The notes: generated by a model not told the origin, from the letters alone. 64,000 bases of DNA from Malania oleifera (GCF_029873635.1 NC_080420.1:32479032-32543031); one strand, 5' to 3'; positions 1 through 10,990 are shown, counted from the stretch's first letter. Program-made: numbers and translations.

Positions 1-668
1 CCAAATCCCAGTTGGGTTCTCAGCAAATTTGTCACAGGAAAAGGCTGCTCTTTGTTGATGACAGGACACAGAGAATTGAATGTGTGAAACTAGAGGAGCA
101 ATCAAGAGGGCACCCTCCCACTATTTAAGAAATTGGGTCTTATGTTCTCTACTATTTGTGGAGTGGGGCTCGTCTGTTATTTCCATTTTTAAAGCTGGAC
201 AGCATTGATGAGATGGGCAGAGGAGTAAAGGTGATGGTATTTTCAGGTGTGAAGCCTAATAAGAAAGATATCTACCCCCAGTCTTTCATATTTATGAACT
301 TGGATTTTTCTTCCTTTTTCTTTGAGATGGGTAGGGTAGCCCAGTTTGTCTCGCAACAAAAAGCTGACACCTGGTGATGGAAGCATGGGGAACATAAGGT
401 GCTAGGATTGCCAGGTGTTGATATTTACTCTGCTGTTTTGGCCTTTGTGAGATGGGGATGTCTTAATTTGTTCTTTGTGGGGAAAGCAGCATCTCATGGG
501 ATGAAAAGTCAGTGGGAAGAAGATATGATCAGTGGATTTCCCAGGTTATGAGGATTACAGGCTGTGATCTAGAACTAGCCATTAAGTTTCCCCACTTAAG
601 AAGGCTTTGAACTGGAATTGTTCTCTTTGTTGGGTATATCCTTTTCCTTTCTTATCTTCTTCCTCTAG
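1..668 (+). other. Probable SOFL 5' leader intron or upstream region
   Basis: No coding region is supported here. A 73-codon open frame at 156-377 has no recognisable domain and is taken as chance. The stretch just before 668 is pyrimidine-rich and ends in CTCTAG, a good plant 3' splice site nine bases before the SOFL start codon. The window therefore probably opens inside an intron of the 5' leader, with exon 1 and the promoter to the left of position 1. This is inference from the splice-like signal only. Confidence 0.4.
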
Positions 669-676
669 CTAAGGTA

Positions 677-1144
677 ATGGAGTCTTCCCAAGTCCTTGGA
701 GTCCCAGAAGAATGCAGCAGCAGCGAGTCTGGGTGGACAATGTATATTGGTTCCCCTACCCATAACTATGATTATGAAGGAGAAGATACCAATACCGAAG
801 ATGGTGGAGGTGATGACAACAATGACAAAGATAATCACAGTGACAACGATGACAACAACGATGACGATGAGAGTGATGATTCTATGGCATCAGATGCCTC
901 CTCCGGTCCGAGTCACCGCGAACTTCCTCACGGAAGTAGTGCAGGGAAGCGTGGGGTGGATTGTTTCAAGCATGCAGGTCAGGATAAAAATCCCAAGTCC
1001 TCCTACGGTGAGAAGTCTCAGATACAGGCCAGGCAGAAGACAGATGAAAGGATGGCAAAAGCACAGAAATATAAGTTGGGTCCCGAGGCAAACAGTGCTA
1101 CCAGCCGCGTTCACAGCGGAGCCAAGGTAAGGAAAACCAAGTAG
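677..1144 (+). CDS. SOB FIVE-LIKE (SOFL) family protein
   Basis: The 155-residue product carries both hallmarks of the plant SOFL family. Motif A is at residues 12-24 (ECSSSESGWTMYI) and motif B at 67-80 (DDSMASDASSGPSH). Between them is a long Asp/Asn-rich acidic stretch (about 32-68). The C-terminal half is Lys/Arg/Gln-rich and ends in KVRKTK. In Arabidopsis, SOFL proteins are small plant-specific factors, and their overexpression raises cytokinin levels and responses. No enzymatic domain is known and none is visible here. The ATG at 677 is chosen because MESS before motif A is the usual family N-terminus and because a splice acceptor ends at 668. The sequence AAGGTAAGG near 1123 resembles a 5' splice site, so the last six residues could be replaced by a further exon. 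Open frames on the other strand and in frame 3 are shadows. Confidence 0.85.
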   Translation: MESSQVLGVPEECSSSESGWTMYIGSPTHNYDYEGEDTNTEDGGGDDNNDKDNHSDNDDNNDDDESDDSMASDASSGPSHRELPHGSSAGKRGVDCFKHAGQDKNPKSSYGEKSQIQARQKTDERMAKAQKYKLGPEANSATSRVHSGAKVRKTK

Positions 1145-3100
1145 ATGGGCACTGGAAGATGTGTTCACTTACCTAGCTAGTTTCTTTGTCACCTTTTTCC
1201 AGCTAGAAGGTTGACAGTGTTACATATCTATTCATCTTTTGCATGTAAACTGGAAGCACAGCTAAAAGCGTGCCTCTGTTTTGTGGTTCCAGATTCAGTG
1301 TGGAAGTGAATGAAGACACTGTATTTTTTTTTTTTTTTTGGTGGGTGGGGGGGTAATTAAGATCACTGTTCTCTCAATTTCCAATAGGAAGGTAGTACGT
1401 CTTTTTGAGACAAAACATGTTAAGAGGAGACTTTGGTCCTAAAGAAAAGGTTTTAATTCCACCAAAAAGTTCGGCATTATTATTGTTTTTCTCATCTTCA
1501 CCTATATAAATTATACCTACCTAGTCAAATATGCATCTTTCCAACTGAGTAGGACAGAAAATTGGATCAACAATACAAAGTACGTGCATTCAAAGTGTGT
1601 TCAACAGATTTTGAATTAGCATATGGATGTTTTTAGTTTCTAGACCAGATGCAGACACAGGTCATTCACAATATTGTCTGGGTTCCACGCAAGGTGGAAA
1701 CAATAAGGCTATAGAGTAGAGATTGCACCCAAGAGGTTTAACTTCAAATAAAAAATGCTCAGGCTTTGTTTGGGAGCATCTCAACGAATGGCCTCTGTGC
1801 AAAGCTTGAATGACCAACTTCAAAATTAAAGTTCTTTCACTCTACATTCCAGCTAGACAGCTATAGGTAAATTTAAAATCACAGTGATTCTGAAAACAGA
1901 CGGTTATCACCCATCTTCTGCCAGAAACCTCACTACGGCCGCATGAGGTCCACTCCATATTGAATGTATGGCCTGCATAGAACCAAATTTAGTTAGGTTC
2001 AATCTTTTCTGAAGGAAACTTAAGATGGAATTTGATACACACAGATTCTGTGATGACCAAGCTAGAATTAGATATAGAACTTCAATTCTCAGTAACTGCA
2101 ATAGCAGGAGAGTTGAAAGGTTTTGGCCGTATAGGAAGGAAATGTCTAGCTCAATTAAAACGTGGTCCTACTTGAAATTCAATAAAAGGTATCCTATGAA
2201 AGCAGACTTGTGACAGCAGCTGATTGCACAGCTCGTGCTTCAATAATTGCTCATCACAACTTCCCGAAAAATTAACAATTTCATTGAAACTTCTACACGC
2301 TCTATGATGATTATGATTTTATTATCAAGAGTTAAAATGGCATGCAAAGGAGATATGCGGGGCATACCTCAGTAACCCCGACATAAGCATGTGCATTGAT
2401 ACAAGGTTCCAATGCTGCGCGTCTCAGCAGCACAGCCGACCTGTCAAGCTATATAATTTTGTGACAATAATGCATTCCTCAAGCCCTGTAACATACACAG
2501 TTGAACACAACAATAAATGAACCAGCAGATGCAGTAGCTCAATCAAATAATTTATTGTACGAAATATATACTAAAAAAGAAAAGGGAAAATAGAAACAAA
2601 AACATGACAAAGAACAAGACTACTTGAGTGGCCAACTAACTGACATAATCAAGCCACAATATACATACAAGAGGGACGACTGAATTCCAGAACTGATACC
2701 CAGTAGAAATGTAAAGCTTTACATATGGTTTTCCTGTAAACAGGATAGATTTTAATAGGGTGCAATTGCTATAACTGATAATAACCGTCGCATCCTTCAA
2801 TAGGGACCATAATCTCTCAGAAGCCTTGCTCTTGTTCAGCAAATACAATCAATTGCCCACTCTGAATTGGCCTCCACATGAATTGTCAGCAAACCTCTTT
2901 CCATAGTCACTTGTAATCTGACTTCATTTTTTAGCTAATTCGAAGTCCTCTTATATGAACCTGTCCAAAGTTAGGATGGAGGCAATGGATCAGTCATCAC
3001 AATTCAAATTGTATTGAAGGCCTTCCCTATCTTGTGCCTAGTTGCACAGATCCTGCAAGACAGTCCACTGGACTTCCGATTAAAGCTTCCTCATTCTCCT

Positions 3101-3158
3101 TCTCTTGGCCATTTTCTCATGCTATTGGGTCTCTTGGCCATTTTCTCATGTTATCGGG
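3101..3158. repeat. Tandem duplication of a 29-bp unit
   Basis: Two adjacent 29-bp units (3101-3129 and 3130-3158) share TCTCTTGGCCATTTTCTCAT and differ at a few bases near their ends. It is a simple local duplication with no evident function. Confidence 0.85.
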
Positions 3159-3980
3159 AAGCATGCACTCTTCGTTCCTTTCTTTGAAGGTATCTACAAA
3201 CTCTACACGCACCATTTCTGCCCTTCTATGATCCAAGGAGATAGATTGACAAATTCTCCTAAACTAGCTTCACTACCAACCCATGGGGCCAAATTTCTTA
3301 TCAAGAATCAATTTTCTCACTTTTCAAAACCAGGCCATGAAAATCAATTCGGTTGAGCTCTGCCATGTGAAGCATGATTATCCACCTCAACCACAAATCT
3401 CAATACAATTAAAGAGAAATTATGAAAAGAGGATATTTGAGAAAATTATATGAAAATTTATATGAAGTATCAACAATCTAAGCATTTTATGTCTAACAAA
3501 GGAATGTATTTCCTTTTATTGTCTCCACTCTCTCTTGTTTCATACCACTGAATGGGGGAATTGGTGGCAGGATGTTTGTTTATCCATTCCCACCTCTGTT
3601 TCAAATGGGGCTTAGGACTGGAAGGCCTGCCTATTTTTAACCCCATCCAAGCACCAGAAAGCTTCTTGTTCCTACAAAAGCCTCTCACTAACACTCTGCT
3701 TCTTAATTATGTTATTGCCTGGTCAGACAAACAGCCAAATCTCCTTCATTCAGGCATAGAACCAGCAACAAAGAGCCAGAAGCAAAATATGAGGTAAAAA
3801 ATGAGCCAACATACAAAGTCGTTTTGATAAGTAGGCAGGTCTTTAATTCAGGAGGTACTTTCAACTTCCAAAACCCCTTGTGCCTCTTGTCACCTAACCA
3901 TGGTGCTCATGCACTAAACTACTCATTTAGATGATAGAAAGCTGTACAAGTATGACAAACATAAAAATCAAGCGCAGGTT

Positions 3981-4068
3981 TAATTACAAAGAATCTCTAA
4001 GATACAACCTAGCATTTTCGTACCTTAATTACAAAGAATCTAAGATATAGCCTAGCAATTTTTTACCT
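3981..4068. repeat. Tandem duplication of a 43-45-bp unit
   Basis: Two adjacent units (3981-4025 and 4026-4068) both begin TAATTACAAAGAATC and end near TACCT, with small internal differences. The repeat lies downstream of the PGD2 stop, possibly in its 3' flank. Confidence 0.8.
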
Positions 4069-4600
4069 TTCTGAGCTCAAAGTACTGGTGAAAATTGTGT
4101 AGTTAATGAGAAAATTCTTCCCAATTGCTTCCTATAATAACTACTTGGAAGAATGCCTGCTTAGAACTGCTAAAGGCAGGGAATGTCAACTGCACGATAA
4201 ATAGGGAGTCCAGAATTGCCATTATTGATGACTATTACAACATTAAAAGTACAGACAGACTGAATGGGAACACATTGTTCAACATTTGCTACATATAATA
4301 GTAATCTTTGTAGAGCTGCAGGATAGATGCATATTCTTATTCTCTAAAAGTTGCAAGTATCACAAGGATTAGAACCTTAAAACAAGAATAATGAAGCAAG
4401 CAGAGCATTCTGATAAAACCCCAACAACTACACACTACAAAATGACATCCGCATAAAACATGTTTGACAACACTGATCTCAAAGAAGATTTCAGAACAAG
4501 GTGATGGAATAAACTGTCCCATTTTCAGCTCCAGAATAAAATTATTAGGCTCTACGAGAATTGTTCCGTTATGTGAAAGACCATCAACAGAGGCCTCAGA

Positions 4601-6058
4601 TCAGATCTTTGACTGTTTAGCAATCTTGAACCACTCCGTATGGAATGACCCTGGTATATCAGTCCTTTCATAAGTATGAGCTCCAAAATAATCTCTTTGA
4701 GCTTGGACCAGATTAGCAGGCAGCCTGTCCCTCCTGTATGTGTCAAAATAAGCAAGACTTGAAGACATTCCCGGGGTGCTAATACCCGAGTTTATAGCAA
4801 GGCATACAACTCTTCGCCAAGCAGACTGTCGCTCAATCATCTCCTTCGCAAACTCTGGGTCTACAAGAAGGTTAGCAAGATCTGAGTCCCTATCATAAGC
4901 CCTCTTGATACGGTCCAAAAATACGGCACGAATAATGCAACCACCCTTCCAAATCCTAGCCAGTTCCCCAAGTTTCAAGTCCCATCCCTTCTCAATGCTC
5001 TTTGCACGGATCAGATTCATTCCCTGGGCATAACTACATATTTTGGACGCATAAAGTGCTTGCCTCACATCATCAATCAATTTCACCTTGTCCACAGCTT
5101 GGTCTGTTAGTATGTCACCAAAGCCACCTGATTTGAAAACCTTGGCAGCTTCAACCCTTTCCTCTTTCAATCCACTAAGGAATCTTGCATCCAAAGATGA
5201 CGCAATAGTTGGCGCTGCAACTGAGAGATCAGCAGCTTGCTGAACTGTCCATTTACCTGTACCCTTCATGCCAGTTTTATCCAAAACCTTATCCACCAAA
5301 TACCCATCTCCCTTATCATCCTTAATTCCAAATATGTCTGCAGTGATCTCAATCAAGAAGCTCAGGAGCTCCCCTTTGTTCCATTCTGAAAACACAATGC
5401 GTAATTCCTCATTAGAGAGTTTCCCAACTGATTTCAGAACATCATAGGCCTCTGCAATCAGTTGCATATCACCATATTCAATCCCATTGTGAATCATCTT
5501 AACAAAATTACCAGATCCTCCTTTGCCAATATAGGTAACACAAGGGCCACTATCAGGAACTTGGGCAGCCACCTTGAGAAGGATGTCTTCTATGTACTTG
5601 TAGGCCTCAAAGGAACCTCCAGGCATCAAAGAGGGCCCATGTCGAGCACCCTCCTCACCACCTGAAACTCCCATTCCAAGATAAAGGAGACCTAGTCCAG
5701 CCATGGCCTCTTGTCTCCTCTCTGTATTTTCATACCATTCATTACCACCATCAATAATACAATCTCCTTTCTCCATGAAAACGGATAGAGTCTTGATAGT
5801 CTGGTCAACTGGAGCACCAGCCTTCACGAGCATAATTATGACACGAGGTTTTTGGAGTGAACGAACAAAGGATTCAGGATCGTGGAATCCATATAAAGGA
5901 AGGTTTCCTTCCTGTTTGGCTCGTTCAACCGTCTCATCTACTTTTGAGGTCGTTCGATTGTATACAGAAATAGGGAATCCTTTCTCGGCAATGTTGAGGG
6001 CAAGGTTTTGGCCCATGACAGCAAGACCAGCAAGTCCAATTCTTGATAAGGTAGCCAT
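4601..6058 (-). CDS. PGD2: 6-phosphogluconate dehydrogenase, decarboxylating (cytosol/peroxisome type)
   Basis: The 485-residue enzyme oxidises 6-phosphogluconate with NADP+ to ribulose 5-phosphate, CO2 and NADPH in the oxidative pentose phosphate pathway. The N-terminal Rossmann fold has GLAGLAVMG at residues 8-16 and NRT at 34-36, which contacts the NADP 2'-phosphate. The catalytic pair matches Lys187 (FVKM) and Glu194 (GIEYGD). The family signature DKTGMKGTGKW is at 260-270. The chain ends in SKI, a peroxisomal targeting signal of type 1, as in Arabidopsis PGD2, which acts in cytosol and peroxisomes. No transit peptide is present, unlike plastid isoforms. Length and sequence are full and undamaged. 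The ATG at 6058 gives the usual MATLSRIG start. The frame stays open six codons further upstream but only reaches a TTG. A CAG acceptor lies ten bases upstream of the ATG, so the CDS is one exon behind a leader intron. Confidence 0.97.
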   Translation of the reverse strand: MATLSRIGLAGLAVMGQNLALNIAEKGFPISVYNRTTSKVDETVERAKQEGNLPLYGFHDPESFVRSLQKPRVIIMLVKAGAPVDQTIKTLSVFMEKGDCIIDGGNEWYENTERRQEAMAGLGLLYLGMGVSGGEEGARHGPSLMPGGSFEAYKYIEDILLKVAAQVPDSGPCVTYIGKGGSGNFVKMIHNGIEYGDMQLIAEAYDVLKSVGKLSNEELRIVFSEWNKGELLSFLIEITADIFGIKDDKGDGYLVDKVLDKTGMKGTGKWTVQQAADLSVAAPTIASSLDARFLSGLKEERVEAAKVFKSGGFGDILTDQAVDKVKLIDDVRQALYASKICSYAQGMNLIRAKSIEKGWDLKLGELARIWKGGCIIRAVFLDRIKRAYDRDSDLANLLVDPEFAKEMIERQSAWRRVVCLAINSGISTPGMSSSLAYFDTYRRDRLPANLVQAQRDYFGAHTYERTDIPGSFHTEWFKIAKQSKI

Positions 6059-6308
6059 TTCTTCTCCCTGTTCCAAGATATCTGAATATCAGTGGGGTAA
6101 AAAAGAGCACTACTATATATCATGAATTCCATTATGATGGGAAATAGAAAGAAAGGGGAAAGAAAAATAAAAGGAAAATGCTCACAAAGAAGGATCTGTA
6201 GCCACAAAAAAGAAGCAAAAAAAAAAAAAAACTGCCAGGTCCTGTTAAAAAAAATTTTGTTACTACTGGAAGCATAAGACAGATTCAATGACAAATGACA
6301 ATTACATG

Positions 6309-7495
6309 CATAGTTTTAAGAATTGTACGATTCTTGATTCAAATTGTATGATTGTATCAAGAAAGGCATAAATTGGTTCAAATCACATGGGAGAATCACA
6401 GAAGGCAGTGAATCAACGTGAATCACACGATTCACCTGGTGAATTGGTGAATCAAATCGAATTGTAAGATTCAGATGCAACTCCTCTAACCCAACTTAAA
6501 GATTTTTAAACCCTTTTCTTTTTCATGCTGGCCTTCCATTTTCTATTTACATGAGTTTTGTCCTTCAATAGGGAAGAAAGAAGTTTGTTGGCCCTCTCAT
6601 TCTGCACCTCTTATTTCTGACATTAGATAAGATTAGAAGAAAACCAGAGTCAGAGAAGGAAACCTGTCTTGAGAAGAAAACCAAAATCAACTAGGTGGGT
6701 GAGCTTTTGGTTGGCATGTTGCCCTCTCCACTTCTTTGGATTTAAATATCTGATTTTCATTAGTTTCTATATTTTAGTAAGTTCTGTTTGTGTTTTTTAT
6801 TTGCTTTCTCTTCCTGTTTTAGTTATTAGAGCAAGCCCTTGCATTAAAAATGACTTTTCTTATTAAACACCATGAAGTTCAAATTTTTTTTTTTTATTGT
6901 TTTTCACTGATTCATTCCCTTAAAATCCATAAAGTTCAATTTTTCATTAAGTTTTTCTTGTTTCCTCTCCTCATTGTTTTTTAAAAGAAAGCATACACAT
7001 GAATCTTTTATTGTTAAACGTGTAAACTTACACCATAAGCATGAATTTTAATTTTTAAAAACTTTTTTTGTGTCCTTACCTTACTTTTTAGTGTATCTTG
7101 AACTCTTAGACTTGGTGCTTTAGTTATGAGTCACCTAACAAGTGTCATAGTTTCATAGAAATAAGCTTAACTTGACACTTCATAGAGGTGGAATGGTTAG
7201 ATCATGGTATATCTTGCCTATATGGCTATTTTTATTTTTATATCAATATTGCATAATGGTAGGATTTAGACCTACAAAACTTGATTCGAAGGCAAGCGCC
7301 ATTCCAATTATCAACATGGATGATCAATATTTGTTAACATTTCAACGTATTTTACTATTTAACTTGTCTTACATATATGCAAGTCATCAGGAATTGACTT
7401 TTCAATTTTTGCACTGAATCTTACGATTCAATTCGATTTTCGATTCATGAAATTGGGATTTCAATTCACGATTTGAATCTCCATTGACAACTATG
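6309..7495. mobile_element. Mutator-like non-autonomous DNA transposon (MITE) in the PGD2 leader intron
   Basis: The element is about 1.19 kb and begins and ends with inverted copies of a CATAGTT(G/T)T motif. The inverted ends extend inward for 100-180 bp with repeated GATTC/GAATC blocks. The same CGAATTG...TAAGATTCAG motif appears near 6460 and, inverted, near 7410-7435. Flanks TTACATG (6302-6308) and TTAACATG (7496-7503) look like an imperfect 8-9-bp target duplication, the size made by Mutator-like transposases. The interior has no transposase frame. The family assignment rests on end sequence and duplication length only. Confidence 0.6.
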
Positions 7496-8149
7496 TTAAC
7501 ATGAAAGACCACCCAAAAACCAAGAAAGATCATGAACAAATATGAAGTTCCTAATGAAGATCTACAAGTGAATTCACAGTTTCCAAATTTGAGTCTCACT
7601 GTATTAAATTTTTGAATCTTTAAACTAAAATTAGAAACCCACCATAAAAATCAAATTTCGTTTCTTTAGAAACTGTCTCAAATGAGGATTAATTTATAAG
7701 CACATAATGCGAAGTACGCCATGAAAATAAGATCAGCACAGAAAACCTTGGAGTGAATGGATATATAAGCTCTATTTGTCATGACAGAAAACAAAATTTT
7801 AATAGGAATGAATCCACGGGGTAGTACTTATGAAATATGGATCTATACACAAACCTCACCAAGAATTTGTAAACCTGAGGACGACAAGGGGTAGGCCAGC
7901 AATGATGGGCTCACCTCACCTTGCATGTGGGGTTCAAACAACACCATCTCTTCCCACTCGCACCCCCACACCCCACCCCCATGGTTTCTCCATAAAGAAA
8001 AACAAGAAAAAATGCATAGTACAAGATGGATAAGGCAGACATCTCCAGTTCATTTCCATTTCCAAGGAAGCTGCACTATTTCTAAACTAAAAGAAGCTAC
8101 TTTCCATTTTTTTTGGGAAGAAGTACGGGACGAAAAGCATAACCTTGTT

Positions 8150-8480
8150 CAGCAAACAAAACACAAAAGGATGGTCTCAAATGCCATCGAATGAAGGGAT
8201 CAAGCGTCCTTCGGTATGGAAAGAGCGACACTAAAAATTAACCAAATCATAGGAAATAGAATCAAAAGCTTGAAAATCCCCAAAAGAGGCATGTTTGCTT
8301 GATTGGCATGGTTGCACTTGCACTTTTGTAAACTGCAAACTTGTCAAACAAGCGTAACATAAAACAAAGGTGTCAAATACCACTGGCGGACGGGATCAAG
8401 CTTTTCATCCGATGCTGAAAAGAGCTAAACTAAAAATTAACCAAATCAGAAGAAAAACAATCCAAATCTTGAATTCTCAA
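8150..8480. repeat. Local duplication of about 130 bp, spacing 196 bp
   Basis: Two diverged copies (about 8150-8290 and 8346-8480) share GGGATCAAGC and ACTAAAAATTAACCAAATCA in the same order and orientation. The block lies in the predicted PGD2 leader intron, close to its first exon. Confidence 0.65.
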
Positions 8481-8760
8481 AGAGAAGCAGGATCACATTA
8501 TATACAAGAAAGCGAAAAATGCGGTATGCTTGTGATCATTAACTAGGGAGCTTCAAACAGGCAGGTCAGCGACAAACATGCACCCAACAAAAATCAATCC
8601 AGCATCAGGAGATAGAGACATCCGAAACCCACAAGAAAGAAAATCCAGATCAAAAACTTTTTTGTAAAAATTGAATACAAAGTCAGAAAAAATTGAAATG
8701 AAGAACACAACACAAGCTTGAGTTCATCCGGCAACAATAAGCAGAAAAAGGGATCCAAAC

Positions 8761-8886
8761 CTGGTGAGTATAATTCTGAACAAACCGAAACTGCGATTGT
8801 TCCAACAAATTAGCTCGACCCAGGATAGATCAAAGATCTGGGATTTGAAGAAGACGAATGGGTAGGTAGAAGTGCACTATATATAA
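8761..8886 (-). promoter_or_regulatory. PGD2: Putative PGD2 core promoter and first (untranslated) exon
   Basis: On the minus strand a TATA-like box (ATTATATATA, 8878-8888) is followed about 30 bases later by pyrimidine-rich sequence suited to a start site near 8850. The predicted untranslated exon then runs to the donor at 8761. Nothing in this stretch codes. It is assigned to PGD2 because no other gene starts between here and 6058 on this strand. Confidence 0.45.
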
Positions 8887-8889
8887 TTG

Positions 8890-10353
8890 CAGAAGCTGTG
8901 TGGGAAAGCGTAGAGGCTGTCTTCTTCCACCAGCTAGGGTCAATTTCGGGCAACTCTTCGTTTTTAATTTGGTTTTGAGCTTTTTTTTCCGAATCGGGTC
9001 GTTGATTTTTCACTCACCAAACATGGTAACTGGACAGAAGCCGGTCACCGGTCACCCTTCTTTATCCGATGCCCCTTTAGTTTTGCAAATGCTGTTTGGT
9101 CATGGATGTTTTCGTATTTCTTTCATTGGCACCCCTGGAGTCAAAAACACAAAACGACGACATATCTATAAATCCTTTGCATTCACATTCATCATTTCAT
9201 TATAAAAATTAGAGGGTAAAATTATCATTCAGTACATAAAAGAAAAAAATGTCGAGTGCCAATGCTATTTTTGGAATGCCAATAACATCTCTTTAGCACG
9301 TCCATAAATAACTTTTTTAGTTAGTAAAAAATTAAATTTTATTTATTTTTTGAACATTGTTAAAACTTATGAATTTCAATCTTTTACAAAAAATTTTAAG
9401 TGAACTTTTTTTCTGACAAATTATTTTATTCCATAAATGTCCTTAATTTTACTTTTTCAAATATTTTATTAAATAGAAGCATATAATATACATATAATCG
9501 ACCCCACTTAGTAGGACTAAGACTTGATTTTGTTGTTATTATTGTTATTTACATTATATTCATTCAAAATATTTTTTGTCACCTTACAATTTTTTTATGG
9601 AGCAGTCAAAATCAATTTTTTTTTCTTTTTAACAATGTCTTTTTCGTAATTGACCAAACAATTTGAACAATAATTTCAATCCATTTTTTTTTTTTCTCAT
9701 CGATTCCTTTTCTATTGTTTTTTTTTTTTTTTTAAATGCTATAGGTTAAACTAAGCCCTAACCCTTTTACATGTTATAAAGTTGACTGGTATCCTTTCCT
9801 GACCATCTAGCGGTGGATAAGCAATTTTTAATTATTTACTCTTTTCATTAAGAAAATTTTAATCGATCCTTTAAATGATGAGCATGACCTTTCTAAATGA
9901 CAATTTAAATAAGAGATAGAATATTTATAATAGCTAACCTAATCAAGTCCCATAAATTGAAATCACAAAAAATAGAAGCACCCTTTAACATTGGCGCCAA
10001 CACCCTCTATTTGCGCATATAAAGCTAGTAACGTTATAATTGTAGTTCTCGTATTATTGTATAATTGTTAAATGTAAGAGGGGAAATTATACAAGGGACA
10101 TTTCCCTCCATGTGTCTATGTATTTGTATTTTAAATATTAGACATGTGACAAATTGGTCTTACATTTATTAATATCAGAAGATGTAAAGAGGAGTGTCCA
10201 TTTTCAATAAGTATGATTTAAGAAATAAGCACACGAACACATGGAGGGAGAGGTCACCTCTATAATTTCTCCTACAAAAGCATGTGTACTATTTTCAATA
10301 TGAGTAGCTTTTTGTTTTGTTATTTAATGAAGAATGATTATGCTATGCAAACT
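8890..10353. other. AT-rich intergenic DNA upstream of PGD2
   Basis: No gene is supported. The open frame at 8900-9205 runs across the presumed promoter and has no recognisable domain. The rest is AT-rich with many T and A runs. The only identifiable item is an RTE-type LINE tail at 9500-9550. Confidence 0.5.
9500..9550 (+). mobile_element. 3' tail of an RTE-type LINE or dependent SINE
   Basis: The sequence GACCCCACTTAGTAGGACTA, followed by a (TTG)n/(TTA)n run, matches the well-known 3' end of plant RTE-type non-LTR elements and the short elements that borrow that tail. No reverse transcriptase frame lies upstream, so only a 5'-truncated end is claimed. Confidence 0.6.
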
Positions 10354-10361
10354 AAAGAGAC

Positions 10362-10548
10362 TAGGGGTGTACAAAAATTACCGAAAAATCGAAAATCGGA
10401 CCGAAACCGAACAGAAACCATAAACGGTTTGGTTTTTCGATTTTCGGTTTCGGTTGCGGTTTTCAAAAATAAAAAGGTTCGGTTTCGGTTTCGGTTTCGG
10501 TTTCGATTTTATGTTGAAACCGAATCAAAAAAAACCGAAAAACTGATT

Positions 10549-10591
<43 letters not shown>

Positions 10592-10982
10592 GTCTAGTAA
10601 AAATATAGCATGCAATATAGCCATATAGCCACTATAGAAAAAAAAAAAAAATCTTCAATAAATTTCTAAGAATTTTATGAAAAATAAAGGTTATTTTTGT
10701 TAAAAGTGTCCAACTTATTTTATTTTGTTAAAATTATGAGTCTCTATAAAAAATTAAAATGCTCAATAAATTTTCAACAACTTTATGAAAAATAAAGGTT
10801 TTTTTTTTTTTTTGTAAAAAAAATCGGTTTAAAACCGAAAAACCGCAACCAAACTGCCAAATTTTCCGTTTTCAATTAAAGCATAATTTCGATTGGGTTT
10901 CGGTTTCGGTTTGAAAATCCCAAAATCGAAAATTTCGGTTCGATTTTCGGTTCTGACCAAAATCGAACCGTGTACACCCCTA
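10362..10982. mobile_element. hAT-type MITE with perfect 8-bp target duplication
   Basis: The 621-bp element has terminal inverted repeats TAGGGGTGTAC...GTACACCCCTA and is flanked on both sides by AAAGAGAC (10354-10361 and 10983-10990). The exact 8-bp duplication places it in the hAT superfamily. Inside each end are runs of the hexamer CGGTTT and its complement (about 10430-10510 and 10890-10960), giving long subterminal inverted repeats. An (AT)n run lies at about 10553-10586. There is no transposase. An open frame encoding Arg-Phe repeats comes only from the hexamer run. Confidence 0.9.
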
Positions 10983-10990
10983 AAAGAGAC

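Larger units (their letters stand above)
1145..4600. other. Intergenic stretch: SOFL 3' side and PGD2 3' side
   Basis: About 3.4 kb without a supported gene. It should contain the 3' UTR of SOFL on the left and of PGD2 on the right, but no polyadenylation site can be fixed by eye. A poly-T run lies at 1325-1340. Short open frames at 2025-2213, 2636-2848, 3034-3356, 3470-3797 and 4337-4522 have no recognisable domains. Two short tandem duplications are listed separately. Confidence 0.5.
6068..8760 (-). other. PGD2: Predicted PGD2 5'-leader intron
   Basis: On the minus strand an acceptor (GGAACAG, ending at 6068) precedes the start codon by nine bases of exon and follows a pyrimidine-rich tract. 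A plausible donor CAG/GTTTGG lies at 8761/8760. This gives a leader intron of about 2.7 kb and a first exon of roughly 8761-8850. Intronless PGD coding regions with an intron in the leader fit what is known of plant PGD genes. The donor choice is inference; other GT dinucleotides nearby are possible. The intron contains a Mutator-like MITE and a local duplication. Confidence 0.5.

Noticed and set aside
696-1168. Frame-3 and minus-strand frames over SOFL
   Set aside because: Shadows; Met/Thr-rich composition follows from the Asp/Asn codon run in the true frame.
3034-3797. Possible small genes between SOFL and PGD2
   Set aside because: Frames of 65-83 codons without domains; one is produced by a 29-bp tandem duplication.
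6059-6076. Six-codon N-terminal extension of PGD2
   Set aside because: It begins at TTG, not ATG, and crosses the predicted splice acceptor; MATLSRIG at 6058 matches the family start.
8900-9205. 101-codon plus-strand frame upstream of PGD2
   Set aside because: No domain, and it crosses the presumed PGD2 promoter; ordinary chance frame.
10282-10557. Arg-Phe repeat protein
   Set aside because: Translation of the CGGTTT array inside the hAT MITE.
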